Positions 6,341 to 13,458 are shown, counted from the first letter of the stretch. The stretch is DNA of 17,429 nt from Candidatus Aenigmatarchaeota archaeon (GCA_018304565.1 JAGVVX010000006.1:1-17429); one strand, 5' to 3'. The notes: generated from the letters alone by a model not told the origin. A program made the numbers and translations.

Positions 6341-7099
6341 ATGGCTGAAAAGATAAAGGTCGAAAACGTAGTCGCTTCTACTGACATAAAGAAGATTATA
6401 TCCCTTGACAAGCTGCTCACAGTGCTTGAAGCAAGCGAATACGAGCCGGAACAATTCCCCGGATTAGTTTATCGTCTTGATGAGCCACGCGTAGCAACGC
6501 TGATATTCCGCTCGGGCAAGATAATCTGCGTAGGCGCTCGCTCCACGGCAGATGCAAAGGTAGCGCTGAGAAAAACAGTGAAGAATATCAAGCGCATAGG
6601 CATTCGGGTAAATGAAAACAACATCAAAGTAAAGATAGAAAACATAGTTGTTGCCATCGACCTCGGCAAAGACCTTAACCTTGACCAGCTTGCCTTCCGT
6701 CTTGAAGACAGCGAATACGAGCCGGAACAATTCCCCGGACTCGTCTACCGCATATATGATCCAAAAGTCGCATTTCTCCTGTTCTCTTCAGGCCGCGTCG
6801 TATGCGCAGGCGCAAAGAGCCTTGACGCAGTCAAGCTCGCTGTCAAGAAGCTCGAAGCCATTAAAACGTTTACTGCCTTTTCTTACAATATGACAAAAGA
6901 AGTAGTGGCGTCACACCATTTTCATTGTAGAGGAGTAGCGCGTAATCGAACTCCTGTTCTACTGCCACCAGCCGAGGCGCGGCCGGTTATAGTGAACGTT
7001 TATACGGACGGAAAAACAGATGTCTTATGTCAGTATTCTATAGGCGTAGAATGTCAAGCAGAATTAACTACCGCTAAAGGAAAATGCCCAATATCTTAG
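6341..7099 (+). CDS. tbp: TATA-box-binding protein with a C-terminal Cys/His extension
   Basis: A general transcription factor that binds the TATA box and recruits TFB and RNA polymerase. Residues 1-176 are the saddle, made of two repeats; each contains SEYEPEQFPGLVYR (32-45 and 124-137) and an FxSGxxxCxGA motif. Archaeal TBPs usually end near residue 180-190. Here a 77-residue tail continues (176-252) with H192, H193, H195, C196, C230, C238 and C249, which could bind zinc. The tail uses more A/T-ending and rarer codons than the core and has an internal ATG (6890). Start: the frame opens at GTG 6332, but GGTGGT precedes ATG 6341, which I prefer. The tail could be a fused neighbour, created by loss of the normal stop. 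Confidence 0.92.
   Translation: MAEKIKVENVVASTDIKKIISLDKLLTVLEASEYEPEQFPGLVYRLDEPRVATLIFRSGKIICVGARSTADAKVALRKTVKNIKRIGIRVNENNIKVKIENIVVAIDLGKDLNLDQLAFRLEDSEYEPEQFPGLVYRIYDPKVAFLLFSSGRVVCAGAKSLDAVKLAVKKLEAIKTFTAFSYNMTKEVVASHHFHCRGVARNRTPVLLPPAEARPVIVNVYTDGKTDVLCQYSIGVECQAELTTAKGKCPIS
6905..6968 (+). other. Hairpin inside the TBP tail coding region
   Basis: GTAGA-GGAGT (6927-6936) pairs with ACTCC (6950-6954) and, after a 3-nt bulge, TCTAC (6958-6962). An outer GTGGC/GCCAC pair (6905-6909/6964-6968) could close it with a large asymmetric loop. It lies in the atypical 3' part of tbp and may be a relic of an inserted sequence. Confidence 0.3.
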
Positions 7100-7158
7100 A
7101 GAGCTCATTAATTCTCCACAGGAAATTCTCGTATAGCACGCGAAATGCAGGTCTGGTG

Positions 7159-7166
7159 CTTAAAAG
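7159..7166 (+). promoter_or_regulatory. TATA box of mcm
   Basis: GCTTAAAA is centred about 26 nt before the ATG at 7188, and there is no Shine-Dalgarno, so the MCM transcript is probably leaderless. Confidence 0.5.
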
Positions 7167-7187
7167 TGTTCGACTTATATTCTTAGC

Positions 7188-10100
7188 ATGGATGCCGTCA
7201 ACCGCCTCGAGGATTTCCTGCGTGATAAGTATTACACGGAACTTGCTAAATCAAGCATGGAAGAGCAGGCGGCTGTCATTGATTTCTCAGACCTTAACAG
7301 GTCGGACCCGTTGCTTGCTGACCAGCTTCTTGAAATGCCGGAGATCATACTGAAAAATCTTAATGAGGCAGCCCACAACATCCTTGACGAAAAAACAAAC
7401 GTCAGGATAAAGAACCTGCCTGCCAGCAGGGAGATCAGGATACGAAACCTCAGGTCAAAGCACATAGGCAAGCTCATGCAGATCGACACCATTATCCGCG
7501 CCGCAAGCGAGGTCAAGCCGCAGATATACGAGGCAATATATCAGTGCCCAACATGCTCTACAAACATAGTAATGCCCCAGGAAACTAACTTGCTGCAGAA
7601 GCCCTGGATGTGCGAATGCGGTTACAGGGGAGATTTCACACTCATAGAAAAAAAAATGTATGACATCAGGTGGCTTGTCGGCGTGGAGCCTTTTGAGCTG
7701 ACAACAGGAGAGCGTCCCGGAGAGATAAGCATATTGCTCAAGGAGGACCTCACAACGCCGCGCATGCAGAAAAAGACAGATCCCGGGAACAAGATAAAAA
7801 TTGTCGGCATCCTGAAGGAACTCCCGAAGAGGATAAAAGGCAAGCTTTCGACGAAGATGGATACATACATAGATGCCGTGAATGTCTTGCCTAGCGAGAT
7901 AGAGTTTGAGGAGCTTGATATTTCAGAAGAGGATGAGAGAAGAATAAAGGAATTTGCCAGCGATCCCGGCATCTATGAGAAGCTTAAGGAATCCATCGCA
8001 CCCGGGATATACGGTTTTGATGAAATAAAGGAGGCGCTGGTATTTCAGCTGTTCGGCGGCATTTCACACAAGCTTCCCGATAACACAAGAATCAGGGGAA
8101 ATATTCATATTTTAATAACCGGCGATCCAGGATGCTTGGTTGGCGATGAAAGAATTGTACTGGGAAACGGTGCAATTTCAAAAATGCAGGACATTGGAAA
8201 GGAACATCTGCAAAAAATTGATGTCAGTATTTTAACAGGAGAAGGCGGGAAGAAAAGAGACAAGGCTTCGGTTTTTCACATTTACAAAAATCAGCCAATA
8301 CTCGAGGTCATAACTGAAAGCGGAAAGAGCATAAAGGGTACTTACAACCATCCGCTGATGTGCATAAGCAATGACAACGGAAGGCTTGTCAGAAAATGGA
8401 ACCGTTTGGATGAAATGAAAATTGGAGATAAATTGGCTGTTGTGACGAGTATACCTTGCACAATCACCAAGCATCTTGAGACAGGTTTCACATCTGCTGC
8501 AAGAAAATACGGCCCGAAATTCAAAGGTAAATTGCCCAAATATGTGGATGAAAATCTGGCATCTTTAATGGGCTACGTTCTTGGCGACGGCTGGGTGGAC
8601 AAGTACGAAGTAGGGTTTGTTGTTGCAGAACCTGAAATCGACATCTTAGACAAATTGGCAAATATATCAGAAACTTTGTTCTTGATAAAACCGTCAATAA
8701 AAACCCGTAAACTTAAAGATAGCATAACAGACGGAAGGCCGATAAAAAGAAAGATACCACTGGTTTATGCCACTATAAATTCAAAGGATATAGCTAACAG
8801 CCTGAACTTTCTTAGAACAAAACGTGTTCCAGAACTTATTCTTAGATCCGGAAACAAAGTAGTTTCTTCTTTCTTGAGATGGCTCTATGAAGCGGATGGC
8901 AGCGTATTTGACAAAGGCAGAGGCAACAGATCGATAAATCTGAAGTCGAGCAAAATTGAGCTGCTCAGAGATGTCCAAATTCTCTTGCTACGATTTGCTA
9001 TTCATTCTCGAGTTGTCGGTGATAACCTGATGATCAGGCGAGGAGAATCAATGCTAAAGTTTGCCAAGCACATAGGTTTTGTTTCTGAAAAGAAGCGCAC
9101 AAAACTTGCGCAACTTGCAAAATCAGCGGAAGATTTCAAGCGTTTCAAATCGCAGAGGACAGAGAAGATTGTAAAAATAATCAAGCATCCGCCAGAAAAT
9201 GTTTACGACATAGAGGTGCCGCGCAGCCACAGGTTCATTGCCAACAGCGTAATATCCCATAATACCGGTAAAAGCGTCCTTCTCAAGCTTGTTTCATCAG
9301 TTGTGCCAAGAGGCCGCTACGTTTCAGGTTCAGGAGTCACGGGTGCCGGACTCACTGCGACTGTTGTTAAAAATGAAGCCATAGGCAGCTGGGTGCTTGA
9401 GGCAGGCGCGCTGATCCTGTGTAACAAGGGCCTGATAGCAATAGATGAATTCGACAAGATGTCACGCGACGACCAGATAGCCATGCACGAGGCAACAAGC
9501 ATAGAAACAGTGAGCATAGCAAAGGCATCTATAGTGGCGACATTGCCTGCGCAGACAGCCGTACTTGCTGCCGCAAACCCGAAGTTCGGCCGCTTCGACA
9601 TCGCGCGCTCGATAATTGAGCAGATAGATATACCTGAAACATTGCTCTCGCGATTTGACCTGAAATTCGCACTCATGGACAAGCCAGACAAAACAGTAGA
9701 TGAGAAACTTGCAGAGCACATAATAATTTCCAGGAGGCAGCCGGAAAGAATAGAGCCGATTATAAGCACAGGCTTTCTGAGAAAATACATTGCTTATGCA
9801 AAGCAGATAAACTCGCTGGAGCTTACAGACGAAGCAGCGCAGCTGCTGAAGGACTTCTACGTTGATATGCGCAACAGATATGCGACTTCCGAAACAAGCG
9901 TCGTGAGCATCACGCTCCGACAATACGAGGCATTGCTGAGGCTCGCCGAGGCCTCCGCAAAAATAAGGCTCGACAATAAAATCCTGATAGAAGATGCAAA
10001 CAGGGCAATAAAGCTGATGAAATTCTCACTGACACAGCTGGGCTATGACATCGAGACAGGCCAGATTGACATAGACAAGCTTGAATCTGGCATCACAGCG

Positions 10101-10298
10101 AGCAGAAGGAAGAAGATAAGCGGCATCATAAACATCATTGCTACCCTGGGTAAGGAAACAGGAAAGGAAGTCGCAATAGAGGATGTGATGGCTGAAGCAG
10201 AGAGCCAAGGCATCACAAACGCAGAAGACATAATAGAAGAGCTCAAGCGCCAGGGCACCATCTTCGAGCCCCGCGCCGGCTTCGTGAGGAAGTTGTAA
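7188..10298 (+). CDS. mcm: MCM replicative DNA helicase (Cdc21/Mcm) with an in-frame intein
   Basis: A 1036-aa precursor; removing the 377-aa intein leaves a 659-aa MCM, normal for archaea. MCM forms a hexameric ring that unwinds DNA 3' to 5' at replication forks. The N-terminal domain has a zinc ribbon with C120, C123, C142 and C144. The AAA+ core has Walker A split as GDPG (312-315) / TGKS (693-696), Walker B IDEFDKM from 752, sensor 1 AAANPKFG, and arginine finger R822 in LLSRFD. Residues after about 970 form a winged helix ending in IFEPRAGFVRKL. Until splicing the P-loop is broken, so the precursor should be inactive. The start at 7188 follows a TATA box by 26 nt. The next gene is an OB-fold protein with a matching winged helix. 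Confidence 0.96.
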   Translation: MDAVNRLEDFLRDKYYTELAKSSMEEQAAVIDFSDLNRSDPLLADQLLEMPEIILKNLNEAAHNILDEKTNVRIKNLPASREIRIRNLRSKHIGKLMQIDTIIRAASEVKPQIYEAIYQCPTCSTNIVMPQETNLLQKPWMCECGYRGDFTLIEKKMYDIRWLVGVEPFELTTGERPGEISILLKEDLTTPRMQKKTDPGNKIKIVGILKELPKRIKGKLSTKMDTYIDAVNVLPSEIEFEELDISEEDERRIKEFASDPGIYEKLKESIAPGIYGFDEIKEALVFQLFGGISHKLPDNTRIRGNIHILITGDPGCLVGDERIVLGNGAISKMQDIGKEHLQKIDVSILTGEGGKKRDKASVFHIYKNQPILEVITESGKSIKGTYNHPLMCISNDNGRLVRKWNRLDEMKIGDKLAVVTSIPCTITKHLETGFTSAARKYGPKFKGKLPKYVDENLASLMGYVLGDGWVDKYEVGFVVAEPEIDILDKLANISETLFLIKPSIKTRKLKDSITDGRPIKRKIPLVYATINSKDIANSLNFLRTKRVPELILRSGNKVVSSFLRWLYEADGSVFDKGRGNRSINLKSSKIELLRDVQILLLRFAIHSRVVGDNLMIRRGESMLKFAKHIGFVSEKKRTKLAQLAKSAEDFKRFKSQRTEKIVKIIKHPPENVYDIEVPRSHRFIANSVISHNTGKSVLLKLVSSVVPRGRYVSGSGVTGAGLTATVVKNEAIGSWVLEAGALILCNKGLIAIDEFDKMSRDDQIAMHEATSIETVSIAKASIVATLPAQTAVLAAANPKFGRFDIARSIIEQIDIPETLLSRFDLKFALMDKPDKTVDEKLAEHIIISRRQPERIEPIISTGFLRKYIAYAKQINSLELTDEAAQLLKDFYVDMRNRYATSETSVVSITLRQYEALLRLAEASAKIRLDNKILIEDANRAIKLMKFSLTQLGYDIETGQIDIDKLESGITASRRKKISGIINIIATLGKETGKEVAIEDVMAEAESQGITNAEDIIEELKRQGTIFEPRAGFVRKL
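8133..9263 (+). mobile_element. Intein with LAGLIDADG homing endonuclease in the MCM Walker A motif
   Basis: Residues 316-692 of the MCM precursor (377 aa). Block A starts with the nucleophile Cys316 (CLVGDERIV). Block B has GTYNHPLMC. The two LAGLIDADG-type motifs are LMGYVLGDGWV and FLRWLYEADGSV, both keeping the catalytic Asp. Block F/G is VYDIEVPRSHRFIANSVISHN, ending in His-Asn, and the first extein residue is Thr693. All splicing residues and both endonuclease acids are present, so it looks active for splicing and possibly for homing. Inteins interrupting the P-loop of Cdc21/MCM are known in other archaea. Codons are more A/T-ending than in the exteins, which suggests later acquisition. 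Confidence 0.95.
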
Positions 10299-10313
10299 TT
10301 TTAATAACTTTAC

Positions 10314-10321
10314 TTAATAAG
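10314..10321 (+). promoter_or_regulatory. Possible TATA box for the RPA-like gene
   Basis: ACTTAATAAGG spans this site about 25 nt before position 10340, where the hairpin array begins. If used, transcription would start at the first hairpin and give a leader of about 120 nt, unusually long for this window. Confidence 0.35.
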
Positions 10322-10339
10322 GGAAGAGATCAAGGAAGA

Positions 10340-10451
10340 AAAGGTTTGTTCAACCTTTCTTTTGGGTTGATATCCTCAAAGAACAAAAAGTTCTTTGGGA
10401 TGCCAGAAAGCGATACTTTCTGAGCACAGACCTTTCTTTTGTAAAGAAAGG
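10340..10451 (+). repeat. Array of four perfect hairpins between mcm and the RPA-like gene
   Basis: Four consecutive stems: AAAGGTT/AACCTTT (10340-10346/10352-10358, 5-nt loop), CAAAGAAC/GTTCTTTG (10377-10384/10390-10397, AAAAA loop), CAGAAAG/CTTTCTG (10404-10410/10416-10422, 5-nt loop) and CCTTTCTTT/AAAGAAAGG (10431-10439/10443-10451, TGT loop). ACCTTTCTTTTG is repeated exactly at 10353-10364 and 10430-10441, so the last 3' arm could pair with either copy. The array ends 8 nt before the ATG at 10460. It may be a structured 5' leader, a small RNA, or a DNA element. No known family is recognised. Confidence 0.65.
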
Positions 10452-10459
10452 GATTTGTT

Positions 10460-11200
10460 ATGGAAAAGAAGCGTCTGACAGCCGTGAAGGCAAAAATCAG
10501 GCAGATAACTAATGGAAAATATATGCCTCAGGAAGGCTTCAATCCAAATTACGTGCTGGCGAAAAACGGCGTTCGCCTTTCTCGTGTGAGACTGCTTGCT
10601 ACGGTTGTTGACAAGTTTGTTGCTGAAAGCGGGAAGTTCGCTTCAATAACACTCGATGACGGTACAGATACCATTCGTGCAAAGATATTCAATGCCTTGT
10701 CGCTCTTAGAAACCGTCAATACAGGCGATATTGTTTACACAATTGGCAGGGTAAAGGAATATCAGGGCGAGATCTATATCATGCCTGAAGTGATAATGCA
10801 ATGCCAGGATCCAAACATAGTGACGCTATTCGAGCTTGAGATCCGGCAGCAGATGGATGAATGGAAAAGGAAAAGAGAAATAGTGCTTGAGCACAAGGCA
10901 CAGGTCAGCGACCTGGCAGAACTGAAAAGATTCCTGCGCGAAAGATTCGGCATAGACGAGGAAGAGGTTGAGGGCATAATGGCTTCCTCTGAAAACGAGG
11001 AAGAAGATGTTGAGGAAAAGAACAACAAGCAGAAAGTTCTCGAGCTTATGGTAACCCTTGATGCCGGCCAAGGTTGCGACTACACGGATCTCATAGCGCA
11101 GTCGGGCATAAGCGAGGAAGATGTCGACTCTGTTGTCAACGAACTCCTTGAAGAAGGCGTCTGCTTCGAGCCAAAGCCCGGCAAGATCAAGAAATTGTGA
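10460..11200 (+). CDS. RPA-like OB-fold single-stranded DNA-binding protein with C-terminal winged helix
   Basis: A 246-aa protein. Residues about 38-115 form an OB fold (VRLLATVVDKF, ASITLDDGTDTIRAKIF, DIVYTIGRVKEYQGEIYI), the nucleic-acid-binding domain of RPA/SSB proteins. A charged linker follows, with an acidic run at 166-187. Residues about 189-246 form a winged helix ending in CFEPKPGKIKKL, closely like the MCM C-terminus (IFEPRAGFVRKL). The layout OB fold plus C-terminal winged helix recalls eukaryotic RPA32. It probably coats single-stranded DNA at forks, and its position just after mcm supports that. No zinc finger is seen. The leader contains four hairpins. Which RPA subfamily it belongs to cannot be settled here. 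Confidence 0.78.
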   Translation: MEKKRLTAVKAKIRQITNGKYMPQEGFNPNYVLAKNGVRLSRVRLLATVVDKFVAESGKFASITLDDGTDTIRAKIFNALSLLETVNTGDIVYTIGRVKEYQGEIYIMPEVIMQCQDPNIVTLFELEIRQQMDEWKRKREIVLEHKAQVSDLAELKRFLRERFGIDEEEVEGIMASSENEEEDVEEKNNKQKVLELMVTLDAGQGCDYTDLIAQSGISEEDVDSVVNELLEEGVCFEPKPGKIKKL

Positions 11201-11222
11201 TTTTCTTTCTTCAATTACAAAA

Positions 11223-11233
11223 CTTATATATAT
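11223..11233 (+). promoter_or_regulatory. TATA box of the small membrane-protein gene
   Basis: CTTATATATAT is centred about 36 nt before the ATG at 11264, and a GTGAT Shine-Dalgarno-like motif (11256-11260) precedes the start. This implies a short leader and a gene with its own promoter. Confidence 0.6.
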
Positions 11234-11263
11234 CTTGCGGCTGTAGAGTTAATTAGTGATAAC

Positions 11264-11440
11264 ATGTCTAAAATGGAGACGGTCAAAGGCATTTTCAGAA
11301 CGTTCTGGAGAATGTCATTGGAAGACTTCGCAGAAATGGACCATAAGTTTGTTAGAATAACAGTTGGTATAATTACTTTTATCGTCGTGGCATTCGTCTG
11401 GTTCTACGTATTCAGGTCGATAAGCCCTTTCAAGTTCTAA
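11264..11440 (+). CDS. Small single-pass membrane protein, unknown function
   Basis: A 58-aa protein: a charged, amphipathic N-terminus (MSKMETVKGIFRTFWRMSLE) followed by one hydrophobic helix at about 32-50 (TVGIITFIVVAFVWFYVF) and a short basic end. The N-in, C-terminal-helix layout resembles small Sec translocon subunits (SecE/Sec61-gamma or Sec61-beta), but I see no decisive motif, so this is only a possibility. A strong TATA box and a Shine-Dalgarno-like GTGAT support expression. An eight-T run directly after the stop may terminate it. It is convergent with, and overlaps by 4 nt, the DUF357 gene. Confidence 0.7.
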   Translation: MSKMETVKGIFRTFWRMSLEDFAEMDHKFVRITVGIITFIVVAFVWFYVFRSISPFKF

Positions 11441-11664
11441 ATCAATTTTTTTTGCCGGCCTATCTCAAGGTACGCCCAGCTCCACACAACGGCCTCAAAA
11501 GCCCTGATCAAATCCCCCTTTTCCATGAAATGTCTTGAGTCGGAGATATAGGCGTCAATATTCTTTATTATATAATCGTCTCCTGAGCCTATCTTCTTCC
11601 TTTCTTCTTCTATTTTAGCGAGCCATTTCTCCGTTTCCTTGCGCAAATCTTCATCTATTGCCAT
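11437..11664 (-). CDS. DUF357 family protein
   Basis: A 75-aa, all-helical protein. NIDAYISDSRHFMEKGDLIR followed by AFEAVVWSWAYLEIG matches the DUF357 pattern of a two-helix, TPR-like hairpin with paired Ala and Trp residues. DUF357 proteins are small, archaeal and of unknown function. It is the last gene of the minus-strand run, and its ATG lies 10 nt inside the 3' end of the diphthine synthase gene, so translation is probably coupled. Confidence 0.8.
   Translation of the reverse strand: MAIDEDLRKETEKWLAKIEEERKKIGSGDDYIIKNIDAYISDSRHFMEKGDLIRAFEAVVWSWAYLEIGRQKKLI
11446..11453 (+). terminator. Oligo-T terminator after the small membrane-protein gene
   Basis: Eight consecutive T residues begin 5 nt after the TAA at 11438-11440. 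Archaeal polymerases stop at such T runs without a hairpin. The run lies inside the end of the convergent DUF357 gene. Confidence 0.45.
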
Positions 11665-12377
11665 AATTTCATAGCCTCTTCTTCGTTGTAGTTCAGGATG
11701 CTTGGAATAATGATTATGCCCGTATCTTTTATTTTCAGGTCTTTTGCATAACCGTATCTTATTGTCTGCCTGCCGCTGCCCATGTTCGCAGCGACAGCAA
11801 TCTTGGTCTTTGCCAGGATTTCTTCCTTGTCCATCTTTTCAAGCAGTTCCAATGCCTCCGATATTGTCATGCCGTTGTTCTTTGTATCCAGCAGCACGAG
11901 GGTGTGCAAGCCAATCTTTCTGTTGAGCAGTATGATTTCATAAGGCGATTGCGGGTCGTAGCCTTTTTCCGGGTAAGCTAGTGTCGTTGTCCTGCCGAAT
12001 TTGTATATCGAGAATCCAGTTTCAGCTACAACAGTGTAGATGCTCGATGAATGGATTATAGTTGTTTTCACACGCTTCTTTTTTGCGTCCTGAACCAGTT
12101 GGAAATGCGTCGTAGCCACCAGCGGGTCGCCTGGCACAAGCAAAGCTATTCTTTTCTTCCTGGCTTCAGCTGGAATCAGGTCACTTTCCACAATTTCTCT
12201 TTCAAGGATCTGGATTTTTTTGCCTGTTATTTTTTCTATTGCCTTAAGACTGCCTTTCCAGTTGGCCGTGTAAAGCTCGCAATAGATCTTGTCGCAGGTC
12301 TTTAGTGCTTCTATCGCCCTCAGGGTTAAGTCCGTCTCATCCCATATTCCAAGACCTATCAAATAGAGCATTGTCAT
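11655..12377 (-). CDS. dphB: Diphthine synthase
   Basis: A 240-aa tetrapyrrole-methylase-fold enzyme (Dph5/DphB) that uses S-adenosylmethionine to methylate the histidine-derived intermediate on archaeal elongation factor 2 during diphthamide synthesis. Seen: LYLIGLGIWDETDLTLRAIE at the N-terminus, VPGDPLVATTHFQL (81-94, the SAM-site GDPLVATTH), a Ser-rich HSSSIYTVVAETGFSIYKFG region, and YPEKGYDPQSPYE. Length is normal. The ATG at 12377 gives MTMLYLIG; the ATG at 12371 gives MLYLIG, which is the usual family N-terminus, and a GGCGAG sits 6 nt before it, so 12371 may be the true start. Third-last of the run by function: it overlaps DUF357 by 10 nt. Confidence 0.93.
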   Translation of the reverse strand: MTMLYLIGLGIWDETDLTLRAIEALKTCDKIYCELYTANWKGSLKAIEKITGKKIQILEREIVESDLIPAEARKKRIALLVPGDPLVATTHFQLVQDAKKKRVKTTIIHSSSIYTVVAETGFSIYKFGRTTTLAYPEKGYDPQSPYEIILLNRKIGLHTLVLLDTKNNGMTISEALELLEKMDKEEILAKTKIAVAANMGSGRQTIRYGYAKDLKIKDTGIIIIPSILNYNEEEAMKLWQ

Positions 12378-12382
12378 CTCGC

Positions 12383-12658
12383 CTAAAGCCTGAATAACCT
12401 TTCAACAGCCAGCTTGCTGCTCCTATGCTTCTGGTAGAAAGCCAGAGCGTTCTGGTACAGCTTATAATTTCCATAAGGCAAAAGAGCCCATGAGAATTCA
12501 TTGAAGTTCTTGTGCCGCAGGAGCTTGAATATTAAATAGTCTTTTTTCTTTTCTCCGAAACTCCTTGCCTTGGCGATATCCTCGAACATCTTGGAGTGTA
12601 TTTTCTTTGTGTCTTTAGTTATCCATACGATCTTTATCGTACCTTTTTCTATTGCCAT
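12383..12658 (-). CDS. Hypothetical protein, 91 aa
   Basis: A small basic protein that I do not recognise. It starts with a beta-like segment (GTIKIVWITKDTKK) and continues with Lys/Phe-rich helices (KARSFGEKKKDYLIFKLLRHKNFNEF), then PYGNYKLYQNALAFYQKH. No membrane segment or metal motif is visible. The frame extends to GTG 12661, but ATG 12658 shares its A with the TGA stop of the ureohydrolase gene, so I start there. It ends 5 nt before the diphthine synthase start. The tight spacing on both sides shows it belongs to the operon. RNA or ribosome binding would fit its charge, but this is a guess. Confidence 0.7.
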   Translation of the reverse strand: MAIEKGTIKIVWITKDTKKIHSKMFEDIAKARSFGEKKKDYLIFKLLRHKNFNEFSWALLPYGNYKLYQNALAFYQKHRSSKLAVERLFRL

Positions 12659-13458
12659 CACAAAAACCTCTTGGCAAGAACACGCTGTATGATATCAGCA
12701 GCAAGGAATCCAGACTTGCTTGGCAATTTATCATCGCATATTTCCATTATATCAAGAGAATCTGCGCCTATCTTGCCTAAGGCTCCAAAGACTTCTTCCT
12801 TGGTGGCTTTGCCTTCATAGTAGCCTGTTTCACCTATGAATGACGGATCGAAGACGTCAATATCAATGCTTACATGAACAGGTTTTTGCATTTTTGGCGT
12901 CTTTTTAATGAATTCTGCAAACCCGAAGCGTTCTATATTCCGCTCTTTTACTATTCTCTCTTCGCCGGATGTTTTCGTGTTCACTCCCAGCTGGATAATG
13001 CGCGAAAACCTGCTGGCATGCCACGCCCATGTCTGGTGCGTGTATTTGTTGCCTAAGTAATCTGGAAGGCAGTCGCCATGCGCATCAAAGTGCACTATGG
13101 TCTTTGGTTCCAGTACTTCAGCCAGAGGCAGGGTCATCGAGTGCTCTCCGCCCACCAGAATTATGAACGCCTTCTTGTTTACAGCCATTATGTCTCTTGC
13201 TGTTTCCCGTACCCTTTCTGCAGTGAGTTCGAAAGAACCGGGAACGAATTCCAAGTCACCAAGATCGCAGACCTTTATCTTCTCATACATTGCAGGCACG
13301 AAATCCTCGACTATCTTCAGGGATTGCCTTACCATTACTGGCCCGTATATGGATGGCTTGCTCACGCTTGTGGCACCGAATGGCACGCCAAGGAAAACAA
13401 CATCTGCTTCGCGCGGCTCATAGTTGTTCGGAACAAATGTGTTTGATGTGTACATCAT
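12658..13458 (-). CDS. Ureohydrolase-superfamily protein (agmatinase-like)
   Basis: A 266-aa arginase/agmatinase-fold enzyme. All six manganese ligands are present: H106 in GGEHS, D125, H127 and D129 in DAHGD, and D199 and D201 in SIDIDVFDP. The family hydrolyses a guanidino or related C-N bond; agmatinase makes putrescine and urea. Near the substrate site this protein differs from standard agmatinases: DAHGD instead of the usual DAH(T/A)D, and YTHQTW (139-144) where HGT is expected. I therefore assign the superfamily rather than agmatinase itself. The ATG overlaps the stop of the upstream membrane-protein gene (ATGA), and the stop overlaps the next start. Putrescine synthesis would link to the MTA phosphorylase at the left end of the window, but that is inference. 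Confidence 0.85.
   Translation of the reverse strand: MMYTSNTFVPNNYEPREADVVFLGVPFGATSVSKPSIYGPVMVRQSLKIVEDFVPAMYEKIKVCDLGDLEFVPGSFELTAERVRETARDIMAVNKKAFIILVGGEHSMTLPLAEVLEPKTIVHFDAHGDCLPDYLGNKYTHQTWAWHASRFSRIIQLGVNTKTSGEERIVKERNIERFGFAEFIKKTPKMQKPVHVSIDIDVFDPSFIGETGYYEGKATKEEVFGALGKIGADSLDIMEICDDKLPSKSGFLAADIIQRVLAKRFL

Noticed and set aside
6055..6420. A 121-aa minus-strand open frame over the yjbQ/tbp intergenic region
   Set aside because: It covers two promoters and the start of tbp and shows no coherent protein pattern.
6905..6970. A stretch bounded by GTGGC and GCCAC-CA, tRNA-like at first sight
   Set aside because: No cloverleaf can be drawn: the inner stem has a 13-nt loop, there is no D arm or TTC loop, and the segment is inside the TBP frame.
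9462..9923. A 153-aa minus-strand open frame inside mcm
   Set aside because: It is opposite the conserved AAA+ core of MCM; long antisense frames are expected from that codon pattern.
10340..10451. The hairpin array read as a CRISPR array or intrinsic terminator of mcm
   Set aside because: The four units have different sequences and sizes with no repeat-spacer pattern, and there is no T run after a single stem as a terminator would need.
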